Source of the DNA: Gonium pectorale
Lineage: Eukaryota; Chlorophyta; Chlorophyceae; Chlamydomonadales; Volvocaceae
NCBI GenBank assembly: GCA_001584585.1
Contig: LSYV01000136.1
Coordinates: 1 to 64,000, forward strand
Length of the DNA stretch: 64,000 nucleotides
Direction of reading: 5' to 3'
Shown here piece after piece: positions 41,563 to 53,406 of this stretch; the first letter of the stretch is position 1; every line of letters begins with the position of its first letter. Made by a program: the position numbers and the translations under genes. The notes below the pieces were generated by a model. It made no database searches and was not told the origin of the DNA. It saw nothing but the letters and a program-made list of their open reading frames with translations.

Positions 41563-42005
41563 CATAAAAAAACCTTCCCTAGTCTCTGCCTCACTTGCGC
41601 CTCCGTGTCCCCCCCTTCCCTCCGAAGCTCTCAATCCAACCCAAAGCGGTGGTGAAGCCAAACGTGACCGAATTTACAGCGGCTGAATGTTGCCAAGGTG
41701 TGAAGGGGGAAAGGGATGTGAGGTCGTGTCGGATGCCGTGCTCACCTCATCACACACGCCGTACTTGTATCGTACAGTGCAGTTTCAGCGCTGCAGTTCA
41801 CCCCCCTTAGTTGGTGTGTTTGCAGGATATACCTAGAGAGACAAAGGCGAGCTTAGATCCAAGCCCGGAGTGCCCCTGGAACAGCAAGAGTCGTGGCAGG
41901 CACATTGCGAGGAACGTTGTTATTTGGTGATCTTTAATTCCAATCGTATTTTGTCTATTATTGGGCTGGTTCAAGGCGTTGCGGAGGAAGCTGAGCGTTG
42001 TCGAC

Positions 42006-45000
42006 ATGCACAGCTGCAGCGCGCCACGTTCCGCCCCAGCGCCGTGCACCCCAGTGGGTCACTCACCAGTTCGAGCTGGCTGGCGGCGAATGGAATTCGT
42101 CGACACCTCTCGGGCGCTCGCACGTCCAGCCGCTGCTGCTCAGAAGGATGTGGTAGGCATATGGGCGTGAGAGGGGAAGGCACATGAAGCCCCAAGGAAC
42201 TCGAAACCCTTTTCGGCCGCTCTGGCGGTGTCGGAGCTTACCGTTCTCAATGCCCAGCTTCACGTGGGGGTGCGTGCGCGCTAGCTTCTGCACCAACAGC
42301 GGTCCGACGAGCCGTGCGCTGCGGCATAGGGTGGCGTTGCGTTAGAGCCCGTGGGCGGGCGCAAGTTCTGTGGTTGAGCAGCGTCCACCTTTGCAAACCC
42401 GGCGTGCAAGCAGATGTCGTTGCCCCCAACGCCACCCTGCCCGTTGCTCCTCCCCGCCTGTGCCTCAGACCGCACAGCTGCTGGAGCGCGCCTTCGCACT
42501 CGCGCTGCAGGTGCGCATGAAGCAGTACGGCACCATTGACGTGGACGTGCGGTCCACCGCGTGGGGGCTCATGGAGGGCAAGTTCGGCGGCCTGACGGTG
42601 CGCGGCCAGCGCTGGCGCACGCCCCTTGAGCTGACTGCCACCGAGCTGATGGTGGACGTGGGGGAGCTGGTGCTGGACTACCAAAAGTTCATGTGGCAAC
42701 AGACGGTGGCCCTCAAGAACGTGCCGCAGGTGGGATTGGGGTGGACAGCGGCTTGCCTCCGCGAGCGGGCCGGCCGGGGCCAAGTGTGGACGTGGGTGCC
42801 GGGGAGGGGGGGAGCAAACAGTCCGAGGGCATGGCGTGGTCGACTAGGGACAGCGTCCGGTGTGCCGGCGTGAACGCCTGCGTCCGAGGCGCCCATACCG
42901 AGGTGGCGAGCTTGAGGTCGGAGCGGCGGCGACGGTCTTGGGGCGGTCTTGTCGTTGTTGTGGGCAGTCGTCAGTACGTAGTCTACTGCTCGGAAAGTCT
43001 GTCTCTCTGAAAAAAACGCGCAGCCGGTATGGTGACGTGATGCGCGTGCAGCATGCTCCTAGTCTCCCAACCCCCCGGGCCTCACAACAGTACACGGCAC
43101 AACGCAACGCTATCGCGGCGGATCGTTACCCTTAGTTGGATACCCACCTGTGGATGGAGAAAAGGAACGGGCGCCCCAGGGAGAGGTGCCCGCGTGAGGG
43201 GAAAGGCAGGTGGGTTACCTAGCAAGGCGGTGGAGTAAATGCGAGGACGGAATGGTATGGCGTGCTATGGCGTGCAAGAGATAAAGTGGGAGAGGGAATT
43301 GAGCGATAAGAGGGTGAGTCTGGCGGCCCTCGTACAACTGCAACGTCATCAACGGGAAAAAGCAACTGTCCCCAACAAATCAACCCGGGCGCAAGGGGAT
43401 ACACGCGCCGCAGGCGGGGCCCCGAAGGGCTCACGCCCGCCTGCGGAGCGGCGGGAGGGCTTGCATGCTACCCTCCCGCCGCGCACAAGGGTCCCAGTTA
43501 GCGTCGGTAGGATGGGACTGGGGGCGGGGCCGCGCAGCAGAGGTCGGAGAGGGTTTGGCGGATGGACTGGAAGATGGGGAGGCCACGGAAGAGTTGGGGC
43601 CAGAGGAAGAGTTGGTCTTGACATTGTCGTTCCAGGCGTCGGCGGGGGTATCCCTGTCGGAGGAGGGCGTGCATGAGATGAGCGATTTCGAAGATGAAGT
43701 TGTATGGGCAGGTAACGAGACCTTGGATGCGCCGGAATTGGCCGGTGAACAGGTTCCGTTTGGCGGCCTCATTAACGCAAGAGTCGGCGGGAACAAAGCG
43801 TGAGAGGCGCACGTTAGAAAATGCGGGTCGTTGACGCTTGTCATATAGTTCCGTATCATACCAACTGCAGCCGTTACGGGCAGAGTGGACGAGCAGGACA
43901 TCCAGGAACGGGAGTCGGTTAGGCGGTAAATGTGGGTGGTTTTGGTCCGGGATGTCAAGTTCGGGAGGGTAAAGGCCGTGCAGGCCATGGGCGGGTGGGG
44001 GTCCCTCCCAGCGGTACAGGAGGGAAGCCAGAAGGCGGTTACGAGGGAGAGTAAGTCGTCAAGGTACCGTTTGGTCCAGCGAAAGAGGCGTAGAATGGCT
44101 TTGCCTGCGGCGGTGGTGGTGGGGAGATAGTACTGGCGTAAAGATTGGTACTCGTACCAGGCAAGGAACATGGGGAGGGGGGGAAGCTGAGGTGAGGGGG
44201 AGCGATGAAACACTTCTGGTACCACCCGGGCACAGTGCGGGGCGGTAACAGCGCGAGCAGGCTGGGTGCACAAGTGCTGGGTCCCGGACTGACGGCTAGA
44301 CCGTCGCGCTGTGTAACGATGTAACGACGGCCTCGGCGCTTCGGTTGGAGTGGTCGGCATGTTGATGTGCTGTCTGTGTGTCGAATGTGTTAAGCGTATC
44401 ACGCTTAAGTCCGAATCAGACGGGACGTCTGCACGCTAGCTGACGCGCTGCTGTGGACGGCCCGCGCCCTTACGCAGGGCTCCGTGTCGTTCACGCTGAC
44501 CAGCCAGGACCTGGCCAACTTCATGGTGCACCCCATCATGGCCCAAGCGGCAAGCAGGGCCGTACAGGTGGGCGGGCGGGCGGGCAACACTGGGCGAACG
44601 GGGAAGCTCGTGAGCAGGTTGATGTAGGAAGATTGTCGCAGGAGCGGGCGCTGGGCATTCGCAATGTGATATCGCTGCTGCAAATGGCTGTCGTCTGCTT
44701 CGCCGCGGGGCATCCCGGCAGCCGGCACTGCCTTGCTAGGGGCTGAGCAGTACTGAAGTGATGTACGCCCTAGCGCTTCGGCAATGCGCATCTCAACTGC
44801 CAGGCTGCGCGGTGGGCGCAGCTGACGCCACAGGCAGCGACCCACACACCGCGCTCACGCTGTCGGCAACCTGAATGCTCGCACGACACCCGTAAACCCA
44901 GACTGGCCCCTCAAAGCGTTCGTGGCCCGTGCTCTTGCTCTTGCTTCCTCGTACGTCTTCCCTGCCGACTGGTCATCCTGCCAACAAGGCAGCTCCCCAT

Positions 45001-45995
45001 GACCTGTCTGAATCTTCTTCCCGCCCGCCCCCCCCCCCGCCCAGGGGAAGGCCTTTGTCTTCGACCGCAGCACCGCCGCCGTCCGGATCGACCCCGCCAC
45101 GGGGCGGGGCGTCATCACCTACCAGGGCGTCTGGGCGGGCGACGGACAGCGGTACGATGTCTCCATGAGCACGCCGCCAACGCCCGCCAAGGCAGTGGGC
45201 GCCGTCGGCAACGGGCGGCCCGCCACCGCCGGCGCCCTGGCAGCGCCCAGCAACACCATGGAGCAGCTGACAGTCTCGGCGCGGAGACTGGGCCCGCCGC
45301 CCGCCTCCCGGTCTGGCACCGGCAGCTACGCATCAATGGGGAGCAGGGACGAGCGCCCCGGGCCTGCGGCCCAGGGGTCGGCGGCCGGAGCTGTCGCTAG
45401 GGCGACCCCGCAGGTCGCAGTCGCGGTTGCGGCCCCGGCTGCGGGTCTGAGCACTGCCAGCGCGGGCTCCCAGGACGAGGATGTCGACCCGGGCGCTGAG
45501 GTGGTGGCAGAGGGACTGCGCCGCTTCTTCAGCAGCCTGGTGCTCAACCTGCAGGTGTGGGCGGGCGGGCGGGCGGGGTAGACTGCCTCCGTGTGCGCGG
45601 TGCAGTTCTGGGTGCCGTCTTCCCGTGCGGGGCGGAGCGTGTCATACCGATGCGAATGGCGCTCGCGTGTCTGTAAGGCGCAGGAGTCTGGCTGCCTCTC
45701 CTTTATGCCCTGCGCACTGCTCCTGCTTAGGCATCTGCTCTTCTTAGGCATCTGACGCTCTTGAACATGGCCTTCAACTTGCCGACCCCAGGGCGTTGAG
45801 CTACGGCAGCCCACGTTGCTGGTTACGCTCCCGGGCCCAGGGCAGGCTGCGGCGGCGGGGGCGGTCGCCGCCCCGCGGGGCCCTGCAGCGCCTGCACCAG
45901 GCAGCCCCTCGGGTCCGGCAACGCTGCCCGCGCTGCTGACCATCATCATGAAGGTAGCCATCGTGCAGCTGCCGCCCCTCAACATGAAGTTCTAG
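42006..45995 (+). CDS. DUF2993/LmeA-like lipid-binding protein
   Basis: Exons 42006-42152, 42469-42729, 44478-44567, 45045-45554 and 45792-45995, all at phase 0, give 403 residues. The N-terminal 45 residues are Ser/Ala/Arg/Pro-rich, compatible with plastid targeting. The middle (about 50-215) has the mixed strand pattern of the DUF2993/LmeA family of cyanobacteria and plastid-bearing organisms: DVDVRSTAWGLMEGKFGGL, TATELMVDVGEL, SVSFTLTSQDLANFM, then VFDRSTAAVRIDP. A low-complexity Ala/Ser/Pro insert covers about 225-300 in exon 4. The C-terminus resumes ordered sequence (LRRFFSSLVLNLQ, MKVAIVQLPPLNMKF). Family members are thought to bind or carry lipids at membranes; the exact role here is unknown. 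Intron 2 is unusually long (1748 bases) and carries a reverse-transcriptase remnant. Confidence 0.72.
43498..44171 (-). mobile_element. Decayed reverse-transcriptase fragment in an intron
   Basis: On the minus strand, FLAWYEYQSL leads to LFRWTKRYLDDLLSL, in which YLDD (about 44055-44066) is a reverse-transcriptase catalytic box. The reading frame then shifts by one base, and the next frame continues with GLYPPELDI, PFLDVLL, ELYDKRQRPAF and FTGQFRRIQGL, ending near LLRQGYPRRRL. This order of motifs is that of eukaryotic retroelement reverse transcriptases with the YDKR and RGYP-type blocks, non-LTR or Penelope-like; the exact class is unsure. The frameshift and missing flanking domains show it is dead. 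It lies antisense inside intron 2 of the DUF2993-like gene. Conceptual frames only; no repaired sequence is given. Confidence 0.7.
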
Positions 45996-47363
45996 CCGGC
46001 GTGAGGGACTGAGACAAGATAGCGGGCCCGCTGCGGGCCAGGCATCGGCACCATGGGCCTTCCTTCACGCGTGAACCCATGCTCACCTGCCCTTGTAGTT
46101 GGTCCAGCCTCGTGACCCGTGGGTGTGCGAGAAATGCACGAGGTGCCCTTGCATGCAGCTGAGAGTGTGTGTGTGTGTTTCATTGATTGGTTTCTTGCTT
46201 TCGTTTCTAGTTCTTTGGTGATGTATGCATATGTGTTTGATGACATCCAGGGGCCTGCTGGATGGCTGTTCAGGTCTGTTTAGGTGTGGAGGGTAGTGTG
46301 ACCAATGCGTCTAGGATGGTGCGCGAATGCTCCGTGCGGACGGCATGGCAGGCAGACAGGCGTCCAGGCGGTAGGCGGACATGCTGTGCTGCATGCTGCA
46401 TGTAGCCACGGCGAGGTGCCCGGGCGATGCCCGTCGCTTGACAGCCCCATGCCCGTTACAACCATGGATGCCGCCAGGTCACGTAGTGGCAGTGTTTCCC
46501 GCACCGTTGTACTTTGACGCTTCTTCATGCAGTTTTCCCAATGGAGGAGTATCGTCTTCGTGTGTCGCTTGATGTCGAGAGTGGCGTTTTGAGTCACCGT
46601 GGCCACATGCGGACACGGCAAACAAACAGGCTTCCTCTGCTTGCTTTTACTCAACTTCCCTCAGGATCAACCCTTCGATTCCTTCATATACCTGTTGTAA
46701 GTATTGCCGAAGGGGCCCCATTACCTGTTCTGGGGGCCAAGGGTCACGCCGGTAGCGCCGGCCACGCTATAAGGCCACTACTGTCGTGCTGGAGCGTGTC
46801 TCCTCCCCTTGTGGCAGAGGCCTTCCATGCTGCGAAGTTGCTGGGTCCGCCGTGCGGATGGATGGACGGGTGCAAGCGAGCTTGCGGGCAACGCGCCAAC
46901 CCGCCCATGGCTCTGGATGAAAGTGTTCCCGTTGCGGCTTCGTTCTTAGCACAGGGGTACGGGGGCCCTAATTGCACACGCGATTGCCGAAAGACATGCC
47001 GAACGACATGGCGGAAAGACCATTCCGCTCTAGATGGACACATATAGAGGGGCTGCCTCTTTTAAGGCTATTGCCGTCAGATGAATATGGTTCCCTACAG
47101 TTGTGCGAGCGCTGGTCCGCGGGTCGCAGCCTGAAACGTTTCCAAGCTACTTTGCTATCTGTAAAACATGCGAAATTTCCCTCGTCTTTGCATACCGTGC
47201 TGTCCGTGAGTGCATGTGTGCGGGTTGGAGGTTTGGCGCGGACCGCTGCGGCAACCAGGAACGACAACCTCTCATATTGGGTTCCAGAAACACGTGTAAT
47301 CAGCTGATTCAGCTATTGCTGTCTTACGCAGGACCCGCATAATTGGAAAGGGTCAGAAGCAAG
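45996..47363. other. Intergenic region
   Basis: No gene is recognised. A (GT)n microsatellite lies at about 46165-46178. The right half is less GC-rich and should contain the promoter of the gene starting at 47364. Open frames such as 46514-47047 (+) have no family or splice support. Confidence 0.5.
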
Positions 47364-50300
47364 ATGTTCGGGTGTGCAAGCCTTAACGTGGGACCGTCGC
47401 TGACGCGCAAGGCGTCTGCCAAGCCATCGGCGCAGCAGCGCAACGTAGCTGTCCATGCTATCAGTCAGCGCACGGACCCAATTGTGCCCCATGCCGAGTT
47501 CAGTCGCGTTCGGCTTGCAGCTGCCGTCTCCACGATTGCCTTGAACTTGGTATCAGCCAATGGCTCATGGGCTGAAGGGCTTGATGCTGCGGAGACTGTG
47601 CAGGTGAGCAAATGGGCAATCGGGTGTTGCGTGGTTTGTCGGGCGTAAGCCAGCGAGCGCTGCGTATCCCATGCGCAGTATAATTTGCGCAAACGTGGAT
47701 CTCGATTGCACCGGTCAGGAGCAAACCTGGCGTTAGCGTTGCGTGTCTGTGTCCCCGCAGGTCGTGGACACAGTGAGCGCCGCGCAGGTGCTCGAGGTCT
47801 CCGCTCCCGGTGAGCCTGGCCGCGTTAAACCCGGCCTGAGCGGTGTCTTGTTGCTGCCTGAACTGGACGCATTGTCTAACCCAGCCCCTCCTTGCTGGAC
47901 TACTTGGTCGAAACACGATGCCCAACACCTGCAGCGCTCATCGCCGAGCCTGTCGCGGCACCATCCGTGCTGGTAGCGGTGGAGGAGGCCTCGGAATTGG
48001 CGTCTACGCAGCCGACCATCGAGGTGGCGTCCGCGCCGGAGCTGCTGGCGGTGGCCGAGGAGGCCCCCGTGGCGATTGAGGTGGTGGAGGCCGCCGCCGA
48101 GCCGGCCATGTCTAGTCCCGTGGTGGCCATGGAGATGCCCGCCATGCCCGCCATTACCGCCGACACCGACGTCAAGGTGAGGGCTGAGGGATGGCCGGGG
48201 CCGGGGTCAGGGTGCGCTCTCTGTGCGACGTCCCGGCTGCACAACTTGGGCACTGCGGTAGCGCGTAACATCATAGCCGATGCCGTCTATTGCGGCATAC
48301 CTGCGCGACTTCCTTCGCTTACCCGGTATGAAGGTAAGCGACAAGCACCCTTGTCAACACTGCTTGGCGTCTGCAGCCCCAATCCATCGTTGCTCCTGCG
48401 CGCATGCTAGCAGCAACTGCGTTCCACAACGCCCAACGCAAAGACCTGACGGGCTGTCCTGCGTTCGGCCTTGCCGCTGCCCTGTCCCTCGCCTGCAGAC
48501 GCTGGTGACTGCGCTCATTCGCAACGAGCAGTTCATTGCGGCGCTGGTCAACAACGAGGCCTTCCTGGATCGCCTGGCCGGGGAGGACCGGGTCGTGGAG
48601 GAGCTGGCGCGCAGGAAGGGGATGGCCATATCGGTGGGTATGCGCTGCGGCGGGGCGCGGGTCCCCGTGATGGGCTCATACGGACAGGAGCTGTAGCAGA
48701 AGTTACAGGTTACACCCCCGTTCAAGTAGATGGGTGCACCGACGCAATGTGAATCATGGGGTAAAGGGTCATGATGGCTGTCTTCACCTCGCTTCAGCGT
48801 CTGGCGCTGAAGTATGCCGTGCTAAGTGTCACGGACCGCACCAGACAGGCTGCCACCGCAGCGGGTGGGGTCTGTTTCGTACTGGTGATCGTGTTTCGTT
48901 TCTTGCGGAGCTCATAGCATTGCGCTCGCAGAATACGTTCAGCTCGTCATTCTCCGTATGGTATCACCGCACGTCCACTTGCACCTAGCCTATCGTCTCC
49001 CAGCAACCCAGGCCAGAGCACATGGGCGCCAGGTGTATGCGCAGTGACAGATGCGCCGTGCATCGTTGTAGTAGCAGTAGCCGTGCTGCCCCCCGCCAAT
49101 GGCCATCACTCTGTGGCTCTAGCCAGTGGTAATCACCCACTCTGATCAGCCAACCCTTCCATGTCATAAGCTGTGCGATGTCAGTGAAAGCACCTGCCAG
49201 TGTGCTGCATGGGCGGGCGTAGTGCTGGCGCGCATCCCGCGTGGGCCTGTCCACACCCTTCACCCGCCCTGGCGCCTTCGCAGGTCGAGGCTCAGTCGGA
49301 GCTGGCCACGGAGCTGCGGCGGCGGCAGGTGATGATGGACGCGCTGGCGGCGCGCGGGGAGGAGGCGGTGCTGGCGCTGGCGGACGCGGCGCAGCGGGCG
49401 GCGGAGAGCGCGGCGCAGACTGCGCAGGGCGAGACGCGCGCGGCGGACAAGAGCGGGGAGGTGAGCTGATTCGCGGCACCAGGTATACGTCCAACACTGA
49501 AGGAAGGTATGGCCAAGCATGTGTTGGAACATTGCAAGCGCGACTCTGTTTCCGGCGTCACCAAATTGTGTTACGAGCGTCAGTGCGGCGGATCAATGCG
49601 TGCGGCTGTCGAACGCACCCCTCCCCTCGCTGCCGCGCCCTGTTGCACCTGACCCTGTCGCAGCTGGGCGTGGTGTCCAGCGGCAAGTCAGCGCTGGTGG
49701 CAATGGAGACGGCAGTGGAGCTGCTGGAGGACAGCCAGGAGCTGCTGGCAGCGATGGGTGCGGGAGGGAAGAGCATGGGCGGGCCGAGGGTGGGGTTGTG
49801 GAGGTGTTGGCAAAACTGTAAACGAATGAAATGTTCGTCGCGGGCCCGTCCCATCTCTGTTTGCTAGTGCCGGTCCCGTCTCTGTTTGCTAGTGCCGGTT
49901 ATACCCCCTATCTCACGCGCTGTCTCCCTACCGCTCCCGTAGAGTCCAACCCGGTGGTTGTGTCCAGCGACAAGCAGCTGCAGAGCGAGATCAAGAAGAT
50001 GGAGGGTGCGTGGCACGGCGGGCCGGAGCCAGGGCCGCTGTCTATAGGGGGGATATTTTGCATATTGGAAGGCTCACCGTTGTACTTCCGCACCGTCGAC
50101 GTGAGTGAGTGTGTGGCTGGCCGGCTGCCCCGCCCTTGATTCCCTCCCCGCAGCTGCCGTGGCCCGCGCTGAGCAGTCGGTGAACCGCACGCTGGAGAAG
50201 AACGGCGCAGAGCCGCTGACGGTGCTGCAGGTACGTGCCTGCGTGTGTGCGCGCGGGGTGGGAATTCGCATCGTCGAGGCGATCTGCCAGCTCCGGCCCA

Positions 50301-51776
50301 GTGCTGCTGACCGGTACGGCTGTGCAGATATGCTAAGTTGGCGTTTAGGCCTTATGACCGCAAACACAAACGTTGAAAATTGGACAGATAGACTAATCAG
50401 ACAATTGTATGATAAGGGTTTTTGTGCATTTGCTGGAATGCACATGAGGCAGTGGGCCCGTGCTGCGTCGCAGGGCGCGGTGCGTGAGCTGTATGCGGGG
50501 GAGCAGGAAGTGACCATCAACCGGGCGTACGGCGACCTCGTGTCGGCGGTGGCGGAGCTGCAGCGTGCGTACGGTAACGCGGTGTCCAAAGCTGTGGGCC
50601 ACGCCGTGTCGGAGGTGGTGGAGGTAGAGGAAGCGGCGCTCAAGGGCGCGGAGAAGACCAAGCTGCTGATGAGCCAGAAGGTGCGCTTGTTCGGGTGGTG
50701 AGAACGTGGAGCGCGGTTAGAGGTCCTGCATCCTGGAGGGGCTCCACCCGGGCGTCCGCGTTGGGCTGCTGAATAAGCCGACGTAAGAATAAGCGCCCGG
50801 AGAGGCCCGGGTCTGGAGCTCTGGCGGCTTTCGTACGTGCTCGACGAGTCGGCTGCAGGCGGCATGCATTTGCCGAATGCCCCGTGTACCGTCTGTACTA
50901 TGCGTAACATGTTCCCTGATGCTTTGGCGTATTGCAAGGCATGTTGTCAGGTGCGACACCGTAACTGCTGCTGCCCTACTTTGTACCGAAGTCGGCGTAC
51001 GGTCCGGGGTTTACGGCTGCAAGTCATAACGACGGTTCAGCAGCACTATGATAAGCCTATGCCGCGGCATCCCAGCTGGCGCAGACCACCATGCCTTGGG
51101 CGCTTCGTGCAGTCCCAACATCGGCGCAGACCCGACATTCTTTTCGTTTTTGGCTTCCGTGCGGTCTCCGAATTGCGGTCGCCCATAGCGTGCGGCTGTG
51201 CACGATGTGTATTTTGTTGTTGCGGTTTGCATTTGTCTGGTTAGAGCTGCGAGTTTGTATTCTGGCTTGGCGGCCTTGCAGCATGGCAGTAGTGCAGTGC
51301 AGCGACTGGAAAACACGCGATGGCGTCCGGGCGTGCACGGACCATGGCGCCGTCCTGATTGTAAGGAAGCTAGCTTGCCTGTGGTCCTTGATTACATGTT
51401 CGCACTTCCAATAACATTCCATTCTATCTAGCGGAGTGCGCCGACTTAGCGGCCAGAGCGGCCCCTAGGGCGGCGGCAACCCGCCGTGCCTAGCGCGTGA
51501 CAGAACAAGTCCGTTGCCTCCAATTTCAGCTCCTCGCCTCAGGTGCCGTGACGCTGAGCCTTCTCCCGCCCACCGCAGGCGGAGGAGGTGCGCGCCTCGG
51601 TGCGCAGCAAGCCGAGCGCCAGCCAGGCAGGCGGGGACGGCGAGCCGGTGGCGGCGCCGACCAAGCCCAAGCAGGAGCCGGCCATGACCCTGCTGGCGCC
51701 GCTGCCGGTGTTTGGGGCATTCCTGTTCTGGCTGTGGGCAAACTTTGTGGCCCCTAAGACGCGCTATGGCAGGTGA
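47364..51776 (+). CDS. Probable plastid membrane protein, function unknown
   Basis: Eleven exons join in frame to 512 residues: 47364-47603, 47761-47809, 47935-48176, 48277-48333 (least certain), 48499-48633, 49284-49460, 49664-49757, 49943-50005, 50154-50230, 50474-50680 and 51579-51776. The N-terminus is Ser/Ala/Lys-rich and followed by a hydrophobic stretch ending in an AEG-like cleavage context (about residues 50-70), the pattern of a two-step signal for the thylakoid. An acidic Val/Ala/Glu-rich segment (about 97-175) follows, then long amphipathic helices rich in Ala and Glu (RRRQVMMDALAARGEEAVL and later), likely coiled coil. One strong transmembrane segment lies near the C-terminus (PVFGAFLFWLWANFV) with a short basic tail. 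I do not recognise the family. A thylakoid-anchored coiled-coil protein is the reasonable reading, but targeting is inferred only from composition. Confidence 0.7.
49846..49900. repeat. Tandem direct repeat in an intron
   Basis: The block TCTCTGTTTGCTAGTGCCGG with CCGTC ahead of it occurs twice in succession within the intron between exons 7 and 8 of the plastid membrane-protein gene. The copies are nearly identical. Confidence 0.8.
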
Positions 51777-52351
51777 TTGCGAACGTGCCTCTTTGTCGAG
51801 CTCGCTTACTGCACAATATGCGTTTTATGTGCATGGCCGTGGCTGGCGACGGTTTGACGCCACGCGCTGGAAGAGGCAGAGGTGAGGGGGCACCGTTGGC
51901 TCCGCCTACCAGGAAGTCTTCACGAGCAGCTGATTTGTGCACGCTGCAGCCCCGATTTGTCTTACACTTAGTATGGCGCTGAAGAGACACGAAGTGTTGA
52001 GATAGCGTTGGGAATCAGTCCCTAAAAATTGAAAGAGAGTGCCGTACCGGTAGCTGGGTGTCTCAGGTTTGCAGGATGTGCAATTACGACTGTGCCCAAT
52101 ACACTGTATCCCACCTAGATGTTGGCGCACTGGCTTGCAACAGATCCTGTGTGCTTAGTCAGTCATAGAAATAATGTGGCACATTGGCTTAGACCCTTGT
52201 GTTCTTGGTTGAATGGCAAGTGAGTAGCTAGACTGTATACATTCACGACAGTTTTTGTCGTACCATATGAGCATGCAGCGTTTGAAGTGCACCCATCTAT
52301 TGGAAATGAAAAATCTCAACTACCTTTGCAAACGGTGTTTCGTTAAGCATG

Positions 52352-52356
52352 TGTAA
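52352..52356 (+). promoter_or_regulatory. Candidate poly(A) signal of the 47364 gene
   Basis: TGTAA occurs 576 bases after the stop codon at 51776, a normal 3' UTR length for Chlamydomonas-type algae. Confidence 0.5.
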
Positions 52357-52503
52357 CACCTGACACGTTGGCTCGTCTGGCCGCCGCTCACTCGTCCGAC
52401 CGTCAGAACCCCGTAGCGGTTTACCCTATCCACTTTGAGCAACCGCGGTCAGCCCAACATCGCTGGAGGATTGATGGGAGCATAGACCAGTATCGGCCAG
52501 TTG

Positions 52504-52508
52504 TTACA
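52504..52508 (-). promoter_or_regulatory. Candidate poly(A) signal of ribosomal P2
   Basis: TTACA on plus is TGTAA on minus, 54 bases beyond the P2 stop codon. This would be a short 3' UTR, but highly expressed ribosomal protein genes often have short ones. Confidence 0.45.
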
Positions 52509-52561
52509 GCGCGGCTTCCAAGGTGAGACATGCTCCAACTGGCCTTCCGCGTGATGCCCGT

Positions 52562-53406
52562 TTAATCGAACAGCGAGAAGCCCATGTCCTGCGGTAGGTG
52601 GATTGTTGCGGGGGAGGGCGGCAATGCACGTAGTTCAGATGGGGTTTGGAACTCCATGAACAATGCAGCTGTTCCGCACTGCCGCACCATGCACATGGCT
52701 GCGTTCCCCGCCCGCCCGCCCGCCCGCCGGGCTGCAGAACCTACTCGCACATCCCGAATGCGAGCTTCAGCTTGCCCCTTCCCAATGCGACACTGGGCAC
52801 ACAGACCTAGGAACCGGACCTATACCCGAGAGAACCCAAGCCCGTTCGCCCGTGTCCGAGTCCCCTTGAAGCCGCACCTCCTCCTCGCTGGGCTCCTTCT
52901 TCTCCTCCTTCTTGGGGGCCGGAGCAGCGCCGCCGGCAGCGGGGGCAGCGCCACCGGCCGGGGCAGCGGCAACGGCACCGCCCGAGGGGACGGAGGCCAG
53001 CTTAGCACGGCCAGCAGACAGGACCTACATAAACGGCGAGTAATGGTTTACAGATGCACATTTACTAAGCCAGAAACGCACGTCGCTCACCTCCTGCAGG
53101 TCCTTGCCCTCCAGCTCGGAGATGAGCTTGTTCACCTTCTCGGCGTCGGCCTCGACGCCGACTGCAAAATGACATCATTATGGGTTAGTCTTACATGTCA
53201 GAAGCGGGGCAGAGCCGCCGCCCGCAGCTCCAAGCCGCCGCCCTCGCTCACCGGAGCTCAGAATCTTGTTGATGTCATCGGCGGTAGGGCTGGCCTTGCC
53301 CCCCAGAACCGCCTGAAATTATTGCAAGCATGGAGGTAAGTCACTGCGGTCGACTGCAGGCCAGACGAGGCAAACCCACCAGCAGGTAAGCGGAGACCAC
53401 ACGCAT
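52562..53406 (-). CDS. RPP2: 60S acidic ribosomal protein P2
   Basis: P2 forms, with P1 and P0, the lateral stalk of the large ribosomal subunit that recruits translation GTPases. Exons 53406-53380, 53312-53252, 53161-53091, 53024-52878 and 52588-52562 join to 110 residues, the normal length. The N-terminal dimerisation helices read MRVVSAYLL, GGKASPTADDINKIL and VNKLISELEGKDLQE. The Ala/Gly-rich hinge follows, then a KKEEKKE block. The last exon, only 27 bases long, encodes the invariant stalk tail ending DMGFSLFD, which binds elongation factors. The DDINKIL and EGKDLQE signatures separate P2 from P1. It converges with the plastid membrane-protein gene. Confidence 0.96.

Larger units (their letters stand above)
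40049..42005. other. Repeat-bearing intergenic region
   Basis: About 2 kb without a recognised gene. It contains two minus-strand copies of R1 (40783-40869, 41151-41262), an extra R1-like purine-rich tail (40870-40910) and one copy of R2 (41468-41562). The PLMT 3' UTR and the upstream region of the DUF2993-like gene lie at its ends. Confidence 0.6.
51777..52561. other. 3' region between converging genes
   Basis: This interval separates the stop codons of the membrane-protein gene (plus) and ribosomal P2 (minus). It is clearly less GC-rich than the genes. Both 3' UTRs appear to lie here, each with a TGTAA candidate. Confidence 0.6.

Noticed and set aside
43431..44402. 323-residue minus-strand open frame read as one protein
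   Set aside because: Only its first part follows the reverse-transcriptase frame; after the YLDD box the conserved sequence moves to another frame. It is a pseudogene, not an intact protein.
42006..45995. Splitting the DUF2993-like gene into two genes at the long intron
   Set aside because: Both sides join at phase 0, the family pattern continues across (NVPQ to GSVSFTLTSQDL), and the intron length is explained by the retroelement remnant.
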